Assembly (NCBI RefSeq): GCF_002292295.1
Contig: NZ_DBBS01000021.1
Span: 178,104-212,575, forward strand
Direction of reading: 5' to 3'
Origin: Sphingomonas sp. UBA978
GTDB taxonomy: Bacteria; Pseudomonadota; Alphaproteobacteria; Sphingomonadales; Sphingomonadaceae
Length of the DNA stretch: 34,472 nt
Both the position numbers and the translations under genes were made by a program. Shown piece by piece: positions 15,144 through 22,696 of the stretch (positions are counted from its first letter, which is position 1; every line of letters starts with the position of its first letter). Under the pieces are notes generated by a model. That model was given only the letters and a program-made list of their open reading frames with translations, was not told the DNA's origin and made no database searches.

Positions 15144-15605
15144 TCAGACCATCACCAGCGCGTCGATCGCCGCCTGCAGGATATGCGCCGCGGCGAGGTT
15201 GTCGATGCGTTCGGCCCGTTTCGCGCGGCTCATGTCCTGTTCGATCATCGTCCGTTCGACCGCGACGGTCGACCAGCGTTCGTCCCACAGCAGGATCGGC
15301 AGGCCGAGGTCCTGGCAGTTCTTAGCAAAGGCGCGGGTCGACTGGCTGCGCGGGCTTTCGGTGCCGTCGAGGTTGAGGGGCAGACCGAGCACCCAGCCGC
15401 GGACGTGCTGTGCGGTCCCGAGCGCGACGAGTGCGGCCTTGTCCTGCGTGAACTTGCTGCGGCGGATGAGGTCGGCGGGGCTGGCGAAGCTCCAGCCGGC
15501 GTCGCACAGCGCGGTGCCGATCGTCTTGGTGCCGAGGTCGAGGCCGAGCAGCCGGCCACCCTGCGGCAGCGCCTCGCGGAAGACGGCGCGGTCGAGCGTT
15601 ATCAT
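15144..15605 (-). CDS. ruvX: Putative Holliday junction resolvase / pre-16S rRNA nuclease
   Basis: A 153-residue YqgF/RuvX-family RNase H-fold nuclease; E. coli YqgF processes the 5' end of pre-16S rRNA. GLDLGTKTIGTALCD at residues 21-35 supplies the first acidic residue. GLPLNLDGTESPRSQSTRAF is the family core, LWDERWSTVAVERTM gives the second acidic residue, and RIDNLAAAHILQAAID near the end gives the third. Its ATG overlaps the TGA of the upstream DUF3089 gene by 4 bp, so the two are co-translated on the minus strand. The gene ends beside the lower-GC island. Confidence 0.95.
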   Translation of the reverse strand: MITLDRAVFREALPQGGRLLGLDLGTKTIGTALCDAGWSFASPADLIRRSKFTQDKAALVALGTAQHVRGWVLGLPLNLDGTESPRSQSTRAFAKNCQDLGLPILLWDERWSTVAVERTMIEQDMSRAKRAERIDNLAAAHILQAAIDALVMV

Positions 15606-16711
15606 CGCTTCGCTCCGAACGCCGCCAATCGGCGGAGCGCGTCGGCCCGGACGTTGGCCCAGAACAGGCTGTAGTCGTAGACGTGGTAATTGTTACCCGG
15701 CAGCACATAGCCGCCGACCTCCGGTGCCTCGCCGATCAGCAGGAAGCCGCGCGGGCCGCAGCGGGCGGGGACCTTGCCCGGCGCGATCGTCGCGGTGGTG
15801 AGGTCTTCGCTGGGGTAGAGCGTGCCCTGATTGGCGGTGGCGGGCGCGGCGGCGCCCGGCGTGCCGGTCAGCGGGTTGGTGCAGACCATGTCCGTATCCT
15901 TGCGGGGGCGGCCATCGAAGCCCTTCGTCCGGTCGTAGATATCGGTAATCATGCTCGGATCGGCGGGTTCGGCGAAGCTTTCCCACGACAGCAGGCAGCG
16001 CGGCTGGTCGGGGCGGGTGCATTGCGGCAGGCCGAGCGCGGCGAGGTCGGTGCTCGCCGATACCGGCCAGCCGACCACGTAGGCCGCGACCACCCGCTTC
16101 GCGATCGGCTTGCCGGCGATCTGTTCGCGCAGCAGGCGGGTGAGGTGGAGCGCGCCCTGGCTGTGGCCGGCGAGGATGAGCGGGCGTTTCCGGTCGACCT
16201 GCTTGACGAAGGCGGCGAAGGCGGCGGCGACGTCGCCATAGGCGAGGTCGAGTGCGCGATTGGCATCGGCGACGCTGGTGAGGAAGGCGCCGAACGTCGC
16301 CTGCCGGTAGCGCGGCGACCAGATGTCGCCGGCGGCGTTGAACGCGCTCGCCTGCCCGCGCAGGAAGATCGCGGCGCGGGCGTTGGTCTCGGCATCGTCG
16401 AGCGCCGCGTTCCAGTGATCGCGGCCGATATAGGAGGTCGGGTGGATGAAGAAGACCGCGGCTTTCGGTTTCGCCTCCGGCGTATAGCCGGCGGGGGTCC
16501 AGAGCGCGGGGTTGCCGGGAATGTCCGGGCGGGCGATCCACATCGCCTTGTCGGCATAGATTGCGGGATCGACGCCGGGCTGCGCCCTGAACGCCTCCGA
16601 CGGGACCAGCGCCATGCGCAGGATCTCGGTGCCGTAGATCCGGTAGGCGAAGGCGCCGGCGATGACGAGCGCGATCAGGAACGCGAAGACGTAGAGGAAT
16701 TTGCGGGCCAA
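15602..16711 (-). CDS. DUF3089 alpha/beta-hydrolase, membrane-anchored
   Basis: A predicted lipase or esterase of the DUF3089 family, about 369 residues. A hydrophobic helix at residues 5-21 (LYVFAFLIALVIAGAFA) anchors or exports the protein. The nucleophile elbow GHSQG lies in LILAGHSQGALHLTRLLREQ, and FFIHPTSYIGRDHWNAALDD is a family marker. A His that could complete the triad is in the C-terminal NNYHVYDYSLFWANVR. TTG 16711 was chosen because it gives MARKFLYVF directly before the helix. An in-frame ATG at 16819 would add 36 residues and overlap the divergent gatC start, so the start is uncertain. It is translationally coupled to ruvX. Confidence 0.85.
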   Translation of the reverse strand: MARKFLYVFAFLIALVIAGAFAYRIYGTEILRMALVPSEAFRAQPGVDPAIYADKAMWIARPDIPGNPALWTPAGYTPEAKPKAAVFFIHPTSYIGRDHWNAALDDAETNARAAIFLRGQASAFNAAGDIWSPRYRQATFGAFLTSVADANRALDLAYGDVAAAFAAFVKQVDRKRPLILAGHSQGALHLTRLLREQIAGKPIAKRVVAAYVVGWPVSASTDLAALGLPQCTRPDQPRCLLSWESFAEPADPSMITDIYDRTKGFDGRPRKDTDMVCTNPLTGTPGAAAPATANQGTLYPSEDLTTATIAPGKVPARCGPRGFLLIGEAPEVGGYVLPGNNYHVYDYSLFWANVRADALRRLAAFGAKR

Positions 16712-16817
16712 GGCGTCGGGTTCCGGACGGGGCAGGGAGCGGCTCTGATGGACGAGGGGCGCCGGACTGGCAACATGCGGTTGCGCAGGGCAAGCCGCCG
16801 CTGCTAGGCGCAGCCGC

Positions 16818-17120
16818 ATGTCCGTAGACACCGCCACCGTGAAGAAGGTCGCCGCGCTCGCGCGCATCGCGATCACCGAAGAGGATGCGACCCGCCTCGC
16901 ACCCGAACTGTCCAACATCCTCGGCTGGATCGAGCAACTGGGGGAGGTCGATACGGCGGGGATCGAGCCGATGACCGCGGTCATCCCCAACCAGCTGCGG
17001 CTGCGCGACGACGTCATCAACGCCGATCCGCTGACGGGGGGTGGCATCCGCGATGCGCTGATGGCCAATGCGCCCCAGGCGGAGCATGGCTTTTTTACCG
17101 TTCCCAAGGTGATCGAATAA
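16818..17120 (+). CDS. gatC: Aspartyl/glutamyl-tRNA amidotransferase subunit C
   Basis: Small subunit of GatCAB, which converts Glu-tRNA-Gln (and Asp-tRNA-Asn) to the amidated form. The protein has 100 residues and begins MSVDTATVKKVAALARIAI. It shows the typical LSNILGWIEQLGEVDTAGIE and MTAVIPNQLRLRDDVI segments and ends in FFTVPKVIE. Its TAA overlaps the gatA ATG by one base (TAATG). It is the first gene of the gat cluster and is divergent from the DUF3089 gene. Confidence 0.96.
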   Translation: MSVDTATVKKVAALARIAITEEDATRLAPELSNILGWIEQLGEVDTAGIEPMTAVIPNQLRLRDDVINADPLTGGGIRDALMANAPQAEHGFFTVPKVIE

Positions 17121-18601
17121 TGGCCGACGTAACCGATCTCGGCATCGCCGGCATCCGCGATGGCGTGCGCAGCGGCGCCTTTTCCGCGGTCGAGGTGGCC
17201 GACGCCTTCGTCGTGAAGGTCGCCAAGGCCAAGCCGCTCAACGCCTTTCTGGTCGAGACGCCCGAGCATGCGCTCGCTGCGGCGCGCGCCGCCGATGCCG
17301 CGCGCGCGGCGGGCGAGACGCTGAAGCCGCTCGCCGGCGTGCCGATCGGGATGAAGGACCTGTTCTGCACCAAGGGCGTCGCGACGACGGCGGCGAGCCA
17401 TATCCTCGAAGGGTTCGTGCCGACCTACGAATCGACCGTCTCGCAGAATCTGTGGGATGCGGGCGCGGGGATGCTGGGCAAGCTCAACATGGACCAGTTC
17501 GCGATGGGGTCGTCGAACGAGACGAGCGCGTTCGGCAACGTGATCTCGCCGTGGCGCAAGCTGGGCAGCAATGCCCCCCTCGCACCCGGCGGGTCGTCGG
17601 GCGGCAGCTCGTCGGCGGTCGCCGCGGGCCTGTGTCCGGGCGCGACCGGCACCGACACCGGTGGTTCGATCCGCCAGCCCGCGGCCTTCGTCGGGATCAG
17701 CGGGATCAAGCCGACCTATGGCCGCTGTTCGCGCTGGGGGACGATCGCCTTCGCCTCGAGTCTCGACCAGGCGGGGCCGATGGCGCGCGACGTGCGCGAC
17801 TGCGCGATCATGCTGGAGGCGATGGCGGGATTCGACGCGAAGGATGCGACGTCACTGCAGCTCGACGTGCCGCGCTGGGAGCAGGGCCTGTCGCCGAGCC
17901 TCGCCGGCAAGCGCGTCGGCATTCCCAAGGAATATCGCGTCGACGGCATGCCCGGGGAGATCGAGGCGCTGTGGCAGTCGGGAATCGACTGGCTGAAGGA
18001 CGCAGGCGCGGAGATCGTCGAGGTATCGCTGCCGCATACGAAGTATGCGCTGCCCGCCTATTACATCATCGCGCCGGCGGAGGCGTCCTCCAACCTCGCG
18101 CGCTATGACGGCGTGCGCTACGGCCTGCGCGACCTGCCCGAGGGGGCGGGGCTGCAGGATATGTATGCCGCGACCCGCGCCGACGGCTTCGGCGCCGAGG
18201 TGAAGCGCCGGATCATGATCGGCACCTATGTGCTGTCGGCGGGCTTCTACGACGCATATTATACGCAGGCGCAGAAGGTGCGGGCACTGATCGCGCGCGA
18301 CTTCGCGGCGGCCTGGAAGACATGCGACGTGCTGCTGACCCCGACCGCGCCGTCGGCGGCGTTCGCGTTGGGGGAGAAATCGGCGGACCCGATCGCCATG
18401 TACCTCAACGACGTGTTTACCGTACCCTCCAGCCTCGCCGGCCTGCCCGCGATGAGCGTGCCGGGCGGGCTCGACAAGGACGGGCTGCCGCTGGGGTTGC
18501 AGATCATCGGCAGGCCGCTCGACGAGCAGGGCGTGCTCAACGCGGGCCTCGCGATCGAGCAGCGCGCGGGCTTCGTGGCGCGGCCGCAGGCGTGGTGGTA
18601 G
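17120..18601 (+). CDS. gatA: Aspartyl/glutamyl-tRNA amidotransferase subunit A (amidase)
   Basis: Amidase subunit that releases ammonia from glutamine for transamidation. It has 493 residues with the amidase-signature Ser-cisSer-Lys triad: Lys79 in PIGMKDLFCTKG, Ser159 in PGGSSGGSSSAVAAG and nucleophile Ser183 in GTDTGGSIRQPAAF. These spacings match the characterised Staphylococcus enzyme. FDAYYTQAQKVR-type GatA sequence (here FYDAYYTQAQKVRALI) lies near the C-terminus. It is followed after 47 bp by a VapB-type antitoxin rather than by gatB, an unusual break in the operon. Confidence 0.98.
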   Translation: MADVTDLGIAGIRDGVRSGAFSAVEVADAFVVKVAKAKPLNAFLVETPEHALAAARAADAARAAGETLKPLAGVPIGMKDLFCTKGVATTAASHILEGFVPTYESTVSQNLWDAGAGMLGKLNMDQFAMGSSNETSAFGNVISPWRKLGSNAPLAPGGSSGGSSSAVAAGLCPGATGTDTGGSIRQPAAFVGISGIKPTYGRCSRWGTIAFASSLDQAGPMARDVRDCAIMLEAMAGFDAKDATSLQLDVPRWEQGLSPSLAGKRVGIPKEYRVDGMPGEIEALWQSGIDWLKDAGAEIVEVSLPHTKYALPAYYIIAPAEASSNLARYDGVRYGLRDLPEGAGLQDMYAATRADGFGAEVKRRIMIGTYVLSAGFYDAYYTQAQKVRALIARDFAAAWKTCDVLLTPTAPSAAFALGEKSADPIAMYLNDVFTVPSSLAGLPAMSVPGGLDKDGLPLGLQIIGRPLDEQGVLNAGLAIEQRAGFVARPQAWW

Positions 18602-18618
18602 ACGATCGGGAGCGAAAG

Positions 18619-18645
18619 TGTTACCTCTTGTAATACCGGAGTAAC
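18619..18645 (+). promoter_or_regulatory. Possible operator upstream of vapB
   Basis: The 47-bp gap between gatA and vapB contains GTTAC (18620-18624), GTAAT (18630-18634) and GTAAC (18641-18645). The TTAC and GTAA half-sites are in inverted order and are more AT-rich than the surrounding gat sequence. VapB proteins usually repress their own operon through such sites. Direct function is inferred. Confidence 0.35.
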
Positions 18646-18648
18646 GCG

Positions 18649-18951
18649 ATGAACGCCCAAAGCTCGATCACGGAGTCGGCCGACGGTAACATGACCAGCA
18701 AGGGGCAGGTGCTGATTCCCAAGCATCTGCGCGACCATGTGGGTCTGAAGCCCGGTGGCGAAATCACGGTCGGCCTCAACGCCGATGGTGAAGTCGTCGT
18801 GCTACCGCGCCGGGCCGCCGAGACGCACGAACAGCGTAAGGTGCGCATCCGCGCGCAGATCGAGTCGGTTGCAGGAACGATCGATACCGGCTTCGTGACG
18901 ACCGACGATTATATGGATTTCATCCGTCCGTGGCGGAAAGAGGATTGGTGA
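18649..18951 (+). CDS. vapB: AbrB/VapB-type antitoxin
   Basis: A 100-residue protein with an N-terminal AbrB/SpoVT swapped-hairpin DNA-binding domain: GNMTSKGQVLIPKHLRD and VGLKPGGEITVGLNADGEVV at about residues 13-50. The C-terminal half (ETHEQRKVRIRAQIESVAG to DYMDFIRPWRKEDW) would wrap and block the toxin. Its TGA overlaps the GTG start of the PIN-domain gene by 4 bp, the usual antitoxin-first arrangement. It sits inside the gatCAB gene order. The family is clear; the name vapB depends on the PIN-domain partner. Confidence 0.88.
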   Translation: MNAQSSITESADGNMTSKGQVLIPKHLRDHVGLKPGGEITVGLNADGEVVVLPRRAAETHEQRKVRIRAQIESVAGTIDTGFVTTDDYMDFIRPWRKEDW

Positions 18952-19364
18952 TCTTCGTCGATACCAACGTCGTCATCGACATCTTTCGCCGTGATGCCCG
19001 GTGGTTCGACTGGTCGGCTGATCGACTGGCCATGGTGACGGAGCAGGGCGAGGTGGCCGCCAGCGCCGTCGTGATCGCGGAACTCAGCTGGAGTTTCGAT
19101 AGGTTGGAGGATCTGTTGGCGACGCTTGACCGACTGTCGCTGGTCCCGCGACCCCTGCCTGCCGCCGCCGCCTTCCTTGCGGGCAAACGGTTCCAGTCGT
19201 TCCGGCGTACCCGGTACGAAGACGATCATCCCCGGGTGCTGCCGGACTTTCTGATCGGCGCGCATGCTTTTTTCGAAGGCGCATCGTTGCTGACCCGCGA
19301 CCCAAAACTATACCGCCGCTATTTCCCCGACCTCACCCTCATCACGCCAGAGACCCATCCATGA
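18948..19364 (+). CDS. vapC: PIN-domain ribonuclease toxin (VapC family)
   Basis: A 138-residue PIN-domain protein, expected to be a Mg2+-dependent endoribonuclease that targets tRNA or rRNA. Acidic residues are at the expected places: Asp5 in IFVDTNVVIDIF, Glu45 in VVIAELSWSF, Asp100 in LPDFLIGAHA and Asp118 in LLTRDPKLYRRYFPDL. GTG 18948 is chosen as start because it overlaps the vapB stop (GTGA) and puts Asp5 at the usual distance from the N-terminus. The stop TGA overlaps the gatB ATG by 4 bp (ATGA), so gatB translation may be coupled to the toxin. All catalytic residues are intact. Confidence 0.92.
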   Translation: MIFVDTNVVIDIFRRDARWFDWSADRLAMVTEQGEVAASAVVIAELSWSFDRLEDLLATLDRLSLVPRPLPAAAAFLAGKRFQSFRRTRYEDDHPRVLPDFLIGAHAFFEGASLLTRDPKLYRRYFPDLTLITPETHP

Positions 19365-20830
19365 CCGACACCAGCTATCGCATCCAGGGCGCCACCGGCG
19401 AGTGGGAGGTCGTGATCGGGCTGGAGGTCCATGCGCAGGTCACGTCGAACGCCAAGCTGTTCTCGGGCGCCGCGACCGAATTCGGTGCGGAGCCGAACAC
19501 GCAGGTGAGCCTGGTCGATGCGGCGATGCCGGGCATGCTGCCGGTGCCGAACATGGAATGCATCCGTCAGGCGGTGCGCACCGGCATGGCGATCGACGCG
19601 CAGATCAACCGCTGGTCGCGGTTCGATCGCAAGAACTATTTCTACGCCGATCTGCCGCAGGGCTATCAGATCAGCCAGCTCTATCATCCTTTGGTGGGCG
19701 AGGGTTCGATCGAGATCAGCCCGGACGACAAGAATCCGGACGCGACCAAGGTGATCGGCGTCGAGCGCATCCACGTCGAGCAGGATGCGGGCAAGCTGAT
19801 GCACGACCAGCATCCCAGCCGCTCCTATGTCGACCTCAACCGTTCGGGCGTCGCGCTGATGGAGATCGTCAGCCGGCCGGACATGCGCTCCCCCGCCGAG
19901 GCCGGCGCCTATCTGCGTAAGCTGCGGGCGATCCTGCGCTATGTCGGGTCGTGCGACGGCAATATGGAAGAGGGGTCGATGCGCGCCGACGTCAACGTCA
20001 GCGTCCGCAAGCCCGGCGAGGACCTCGGCACGCGGACCGAGACGAAGAACGTCAATTCGGTCCGCTTCGTGATGGCGGCGATCGAATATGAGGCGAAGCG
20101 GCAGGTCGAGGTGCTGGAGGACGGCGGCCGGATCGTCCAGGAAACGCGGCTGTTCAACGTCGAGAGCGGCACGACGCGGTCGATGCGGTCGAAGGAAGAC
20201 GCGCACGATTACCGCTACTTCCCCGATCCCGACCTGCTGCCGCTCGAGCTGGAGGAGGATTTCCTCGACCAGTGCCGCGCCAGCCTGCCCGAACTGCCCG
20301 ACGCCAAGCGCAAGCGCTACGAAGCGCTCGGCATCTCCGCCTATCAGGCGAACGTGCTGACCGCGGAGGTCGAGGCGGCGCGCTGGTTCGACGCGTTGCT
20401 GGAGGCGGGCGCAAAGCCGGTCGCGGCGGCGAACTGGACGACGTCAGAGCTGTTCGGCGCGCTCAACCGGACCGGACGCGATATCGCCACGTCGCCGGTG
20501 TTGCCGACGCAGGCGGCGGAATTGCTCGCGCTGGTCGCGGACGGCACCCTGTCGGGCAGCCTCGCCAAGCAGGTGTTCGAGGTGATGCTGGAGACGGGTG
20601 ACGCGCCCGCCAAGATCGTCGAGGATCGCGGCCTCAAGCAGACCAGCGACACCGGCGCGATCAAGGCGGTGATCGCCGAGGTGATTGCGAAGAACCCCAA
20701 TCAGCTCGCGCAGTATCGCGGGGGCAAGGAGACGCTTTTCGGGTTTTTCGTTGGCCAGACGATGAAGGCGATGGGCGGCAAGGCCAATCCGGCGGTGGTC
20801 AACGACCTGCTCAGGAAGGCGCTCGGCTGA
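19361..20830 (+). CDS. gatB: Aspartyl/glutamyl-tRNA amidotransferase subunit B
   Basis: Subunit that binds tRNA and activates the misacylated residue with ATP. It has 489 residues. Near the N-terminus is WEVVIGLEVHAQVTSNAKLF, followed by KNYFYADLPQGYQISQLYHP, the DQHPSRSYVDLNRSGVALME segment and DAHDYRYFPDPDLLPL, all GatB hallmarks. The C-terminal YqeY-like tail domain includes IKAVIAEVIAKNPNQLAQYR and GFFVGQTMKAMGGKANP. Its ATG overlaps the vapC stop by 4 bp. A barstar-like gene starts 3 bp after its stop. Confidence 0.98.
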   Translation: MTDTSYRIQGATGEWEVVIGLEVHAQVTSNAKLFSGAATEFGAEPNTQVSLVDAAMPGMLPVPNMECIRQAVRTGMAIDAQINRWSRFDRKNYFYADLPQGYQISQLYHPLVGEGSIEISPDDKNPDATKVIGVERIHVEQDAGKLMHDQHPSRSYVDLNRSGVALMEIVSRPDMRSPAEAGAYLRKLRAILRYVGSCDGNMEEGSMRADVNVSVRKPGEDLGTRTETKNVNSVRFVMAAIEYEAKRQVEVLEDGGRIVQETRLFNVESGTTRSMRSKEDAHDYRYFPDPDLLPLELEEDFLDQCRASLPELPDAKRKRYEALGISAYQANVLTAEVEAARWFDALLEAGAKPVAAANWTTSELFGALNRTGRDIATSPVLPTQAAELLALVADGTLSGSLAKQVFEVMLETGDAPAKIVEDRGLKQTSDTGAIKAVIAEVIAKNPNQLAQYRGGKETLFGFFVGQTMKAMGGKANPAVVNDLLRKALG

Positions 20831-20833
20831 CCG

Positions 20834-21118
20834 GTGACGCGGATCGAGCTGGACGCGGGCGGATGGCGGACGCGGGCGGATTTTTATGCCGCGCTGCTGC
20901 CCCGGCTGGGGGCGCCGGACTGGGTCGGCGGCAATCTGGACGCGCTGTTCGATTGCCTCGGCGGCGGCATCTGTACTTTGCCGGTGCCGTTGCGGGTGAC
21001 CGTCCGCAACAGCGCGGGCATGCCGGCGGAGGAACTCGCCTATATCCGCCGCGCCGAAACCGTGTTCGACGATGCGCGTGCGGCATTCGGGCAGGACGTG
21101 TATCTGCGTTTCGCATGA
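20834..21118 (+). CDS. Barstar-family ribonuclease inhibitor-like protein
   Basis: A 94-residue protein beginning at GTG 20834 (MTRIELDAGGWRTRADFYAA). The segment GAPDWVGGNLDALFDCLGGG matches the barstar family core (YGxNLDALWDCL). Barstars inhibit barnase-type RNases. No barnase gene is adjacent, and such orphan barstar-like genes are known in proteobacteria. It follows gatB by 3 bp and precedes the cyclophilin-like gene by 16 bp, so it is probably part of the same transcript. The target is unknown. Confidence 0.85.
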   Translation: MTRIELDAGGWRTRADFYAALLPRLGAPDWVGGNLDALFDCLGGGICTLPVPLRVTVRNSAGMPAEELAYIRRAETVFDDARAAFGQDVYLRFA

Positions 21119-21134
21119 CGGTGGGAGCAGGGAT

Positions 21135-21758
21135 GTGAGCGGATTGCGTTTGGGCCTAGCGCTGATGGTCGGGCTGGCGGGTGGTGCGGCGTCGGCGCAG
21201 CAGGCCGCGCCTGTCGCGGCGTCGTTGCCGCGGGTGGCGCTGGAGACGACCGCCGGGCGGATCGTGATCGAGGCCGATACGCTGCACGCGCCGGTCACCG
21301 CGGGCAATTTCCTGAAATATGTCGACGGCAAGCGGCTGGACGGGGTCGTCTTTTATCGCGCGGTCAAGGTCGCGGACCGGTTCGGCTTCGTGCAGTTCGG
21401 CACCAATGGCGATCCGAAGCGGGCGCTGCCGCCGATCAAGCATGAGCCGACGACGCAGACCGGCCTGCATCACACCGAGGGCGCGATCTCGGTCGCGCGG
21501 TTCGGCCCGGGGACGGCGACCGGGGATTTCACGATCAGCGTCGGCGACCAGCGCGCCGCGCTCGATGCCGACCCGGGCAAGCCGGGCGACAACCTCGGCT
21601 ATGCGGCGTTCGGCCGGGTCGTGGAGGGGATGGATACGATCGTCACGATCCTCGATGCGCCGGTGTCGCCGACCGCGACGGTGCGCGGATCGTTCAAGGG
21701 CGAAGTGCCGGTGACGACGGTCAAGGTGCTGACGGCCCGACGGGTGGCGGCGAAATAG
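21135..21758 (+). CDS. Exported cyclophilin-type peptidyl-prolyl isomerase, divergent
   Basis: A 207-residue protein. GTG 21135 gives VSGLRLGLALMVGLAGGAAS followed by AQQ, a signal peptide, with GGGAG and AGGG just upstream. The mature part has cyclophilin features: VALETTAGRIVIEADTLHAP, VTAGNFLKYVDG and VVFYRAVK with Arg75 where the catalytic Arg is expected. The usual FxxQGG reads FGFVQFG, and the later part has GAISVARFGPGTATGDFTIS and GYAAFGRVVEGMDTIVTI. The substitution in the QGG motif suggests altered activity or ligand. It is probably periplasmic and the last gene of the gat cluster transcript. Confidence 0.87.
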   Translation: MSGLRLGLALMVGLAGGAASAQQAAPVAASLPRVALETTAGRIVIEADTLHAPVTAGNFLKYVDGKRLDGVVFYRAVKVADRFGFVQFGTNGDPKRALPPIKHEPTTQTGLHHTEGAISVARFGPGTATGDFTISVGDQRAALDADPGKPGDNLGYAAFGRVVEGMDTIVTILDAPVSPTATVRGSFKGEVPVTTVKVLTARRVAAK

Positions 21759-21880
21759 CATGTCCGGCCCGGCGGCCCTTGCCGTTGTAAATTGCGTGCT
21801 TGCCGTCAATTGGGCGAGTGCCGGAAACCATAGTTTCGACGGTATGGGTGTAGCGGACTAGCAGTACCGTCAGCGCGTCC

Positions 21881-21965
21881 ATGGGTCCCGACGTTCGTCG
21901 GGATGACGGAAGAGGGGGCCGTCGGTTTACGTCGCTCCCTCTGCGTCCTCCGCGCCTCCGCGCGC
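21881..21965. repeat. Intergenic hairpin and repeat-like sequence
   Basis: A 7-bp stem with a 4-nt loop (TCCCGACGTTCGTCGGGA, 21886-21903) is followed by GATGACGG. This resembles one end of the palindromic element at 24406-24500 (GGATGACG). Next comes CTCTGCGTCCTCCGCGCC, a low-complexity string that looks like a dispersed intergenic motif. The 261-bp gap between the cyclophilin gene and the small gene at 22020 otherwise holds only the terminator at 21966-21999. Confidence 0.4.
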
Positions 21966-21999
21966 AAAGAAAAGGGGCGGCCCGGGTAGGGACCGCCCC
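21966..21999 (-). terminator. Intrinsic terminator for the two small minus-strand genes
   Basis: Read on the minus strand, GGGGCGG (21993-21999) pairs perfectly with CCGCCCC (21974-21980) across a 12-nt loop and is followed directly by TTTTCTTTG. It lies 20 bp after the stop of the small gene ending at 22020. Confidence 0.75.
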
Positions 22000-22019
22000 T
22001 CGGCACAGAAACAGCGCAA

Positions 22020-22232
22020 CTATTGCTGCGTGAGGTCCTGATTCTTCACCTCGCCGCCGGTGCCGCTGTTGCCGTCGAACGCGCCGGTGTCGGTAAAGCG
22101 GACGGGTTCGTCACCGCCTTCGCCGCGGGCCACCGCGTCGGCACGCGCCTCGACCGCCTGCTGGATGTCGGAGCGTTCGTCCTCGCGCGCATCATCGGGG
22201 CGCGGATCGGCCTTGGGGTCGGTATCGCTCAT
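22020..22232 (-). CDS. Small acidic disordered protein
   Basis: A 70-residue hydrophilic protein (MSDTDPKADPRPDDAREDER at the start, NSGTGGEVKNQDLTQQ at the end), rich in Asp, Glu, Gly and Arg and with no predicted fold. GGAG lies 9 bases upstream of the ATG, and the start is 2 bp after the stop of the preceding small gene. A good intrinsic terminator follows. I do not recognise a function. The Shine-Dalgarno, tight spacing and terminator support it as a real gene. Confidence 0.65.
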   Translation of the reverse strand: MSDTDPKADPRPDDAREDERSDIQQAVEARADAVARGEGGDEPVRFTDTGAFDGNSGTGGEVKNQDLTQQ

Positions 22233-22234
22233 CG

Positions 22235-22396
22235 TCAGATCTCCGCGGGCTGCGAGGTGCCGGGGTCGCCGGCGGGCGTGCCGGGCGAGGGGATGTCGAT
22301 ATCCGGCGCCGGCGTCGTCACCTCGGGCGGCGGGCCGTCGGGCTGGACCGGCTGGGGCGTCGGTGCGGGCGTCTCGGGTGGGGGCTGGGTGGCCAT
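22235..22396 (-). CDS. Very small proline-rich protein
   Basis: A 53-residue frame from ATG 22396 with a strong GGAGAG Shine-Dalgarno. It reads MATQPPPETPAPTPQPVQPD at the start and ends in GTSQPAEI. It is composed almost entirely of Pro, Thr, Ala, Gly and acidic residues, and is probably disordered. Its stop is 2 bp before the next small gene, forming a two-gene unit. The function is unknown. Low-complexity sequence could mimic a gene, but the Shine-Dalgarno and pairing argue for one. Confidence 0.55.
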   Translation of the reverse strand: MATQPPPETPAPTPQPVQPDGPPPEVTTPAPDIDIPSPGTPAGDPGTSQPAEI

Positions 22397-22453
22397 GGTC
22401 GTCTCTCCTTCATCCCGCCCAACGCCCTGAAACCGGCCGGGTTGCCTCTTTGC

Positions 22454-22481
22454 TTGCTAGACGACGCCACGCTGGTATAGA
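22454..22481 (+). promoter_or_regulatory. Candidate promoter of tRNA-Leu
   Basis: TTGCTA (22454-22459) and TATAGA (22476-22481) are separated by 16 bp. This would start RNA near 22488, about 50 nt before the mature tRNA. Both hexamers resemble sigma-70-type boxes, and the region has no gene. Confidence 0.45.
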
Positions 22482-22538
22482 CGCGCGCCCAAGGGAATGC
22501 CCGACGCATGTCGTGCACGCCCACGGCGGGTCCTTCGT

Positions 22539-22623
22539 GCGGGCGTGGCGGAATTGGTAGACGCAGCAGGTTTAGGTCCTGCCATCGCAAGATGTGGGGG
22601 TTCGAGTCCCTTCGCCCGCACCA
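22539..22623 (+). tRNA. tRNA-Leu (anticodon UAG)
   Basis: An 85-nt tRNA with encoded CCA. The acceptor stem GCGGGCG pairs with CGCCCGC (22613-22619). The anticodon stem GCAGG/CCTGC encloses loop TTTAGGT with anticodon TAG at 22573-22575, which reads CUA and probably other CUN codons. A long variable arm (CATCGCAAGATGTG) marks a class II tRNA, and GGTTCGAGTCC is the T arm. No intron is present. Confidence 0.97.
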
Positions 22624-22696
22624 GTCCCGTCGCCTGCGGCGCGGGGCGGCAGCCTTAAAGAATTTTCGTCAGATTTCTCAAGATTGAAGGCCGGAT

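Noticed and set aside
15602..17401. Upstream extension of the DUF3089 gene to about 599 codons
   Set aside because: The extension is antisense to gatC and gatA and has no family character; the hydrophobic helix near 16700 marks the natural N-terminus.
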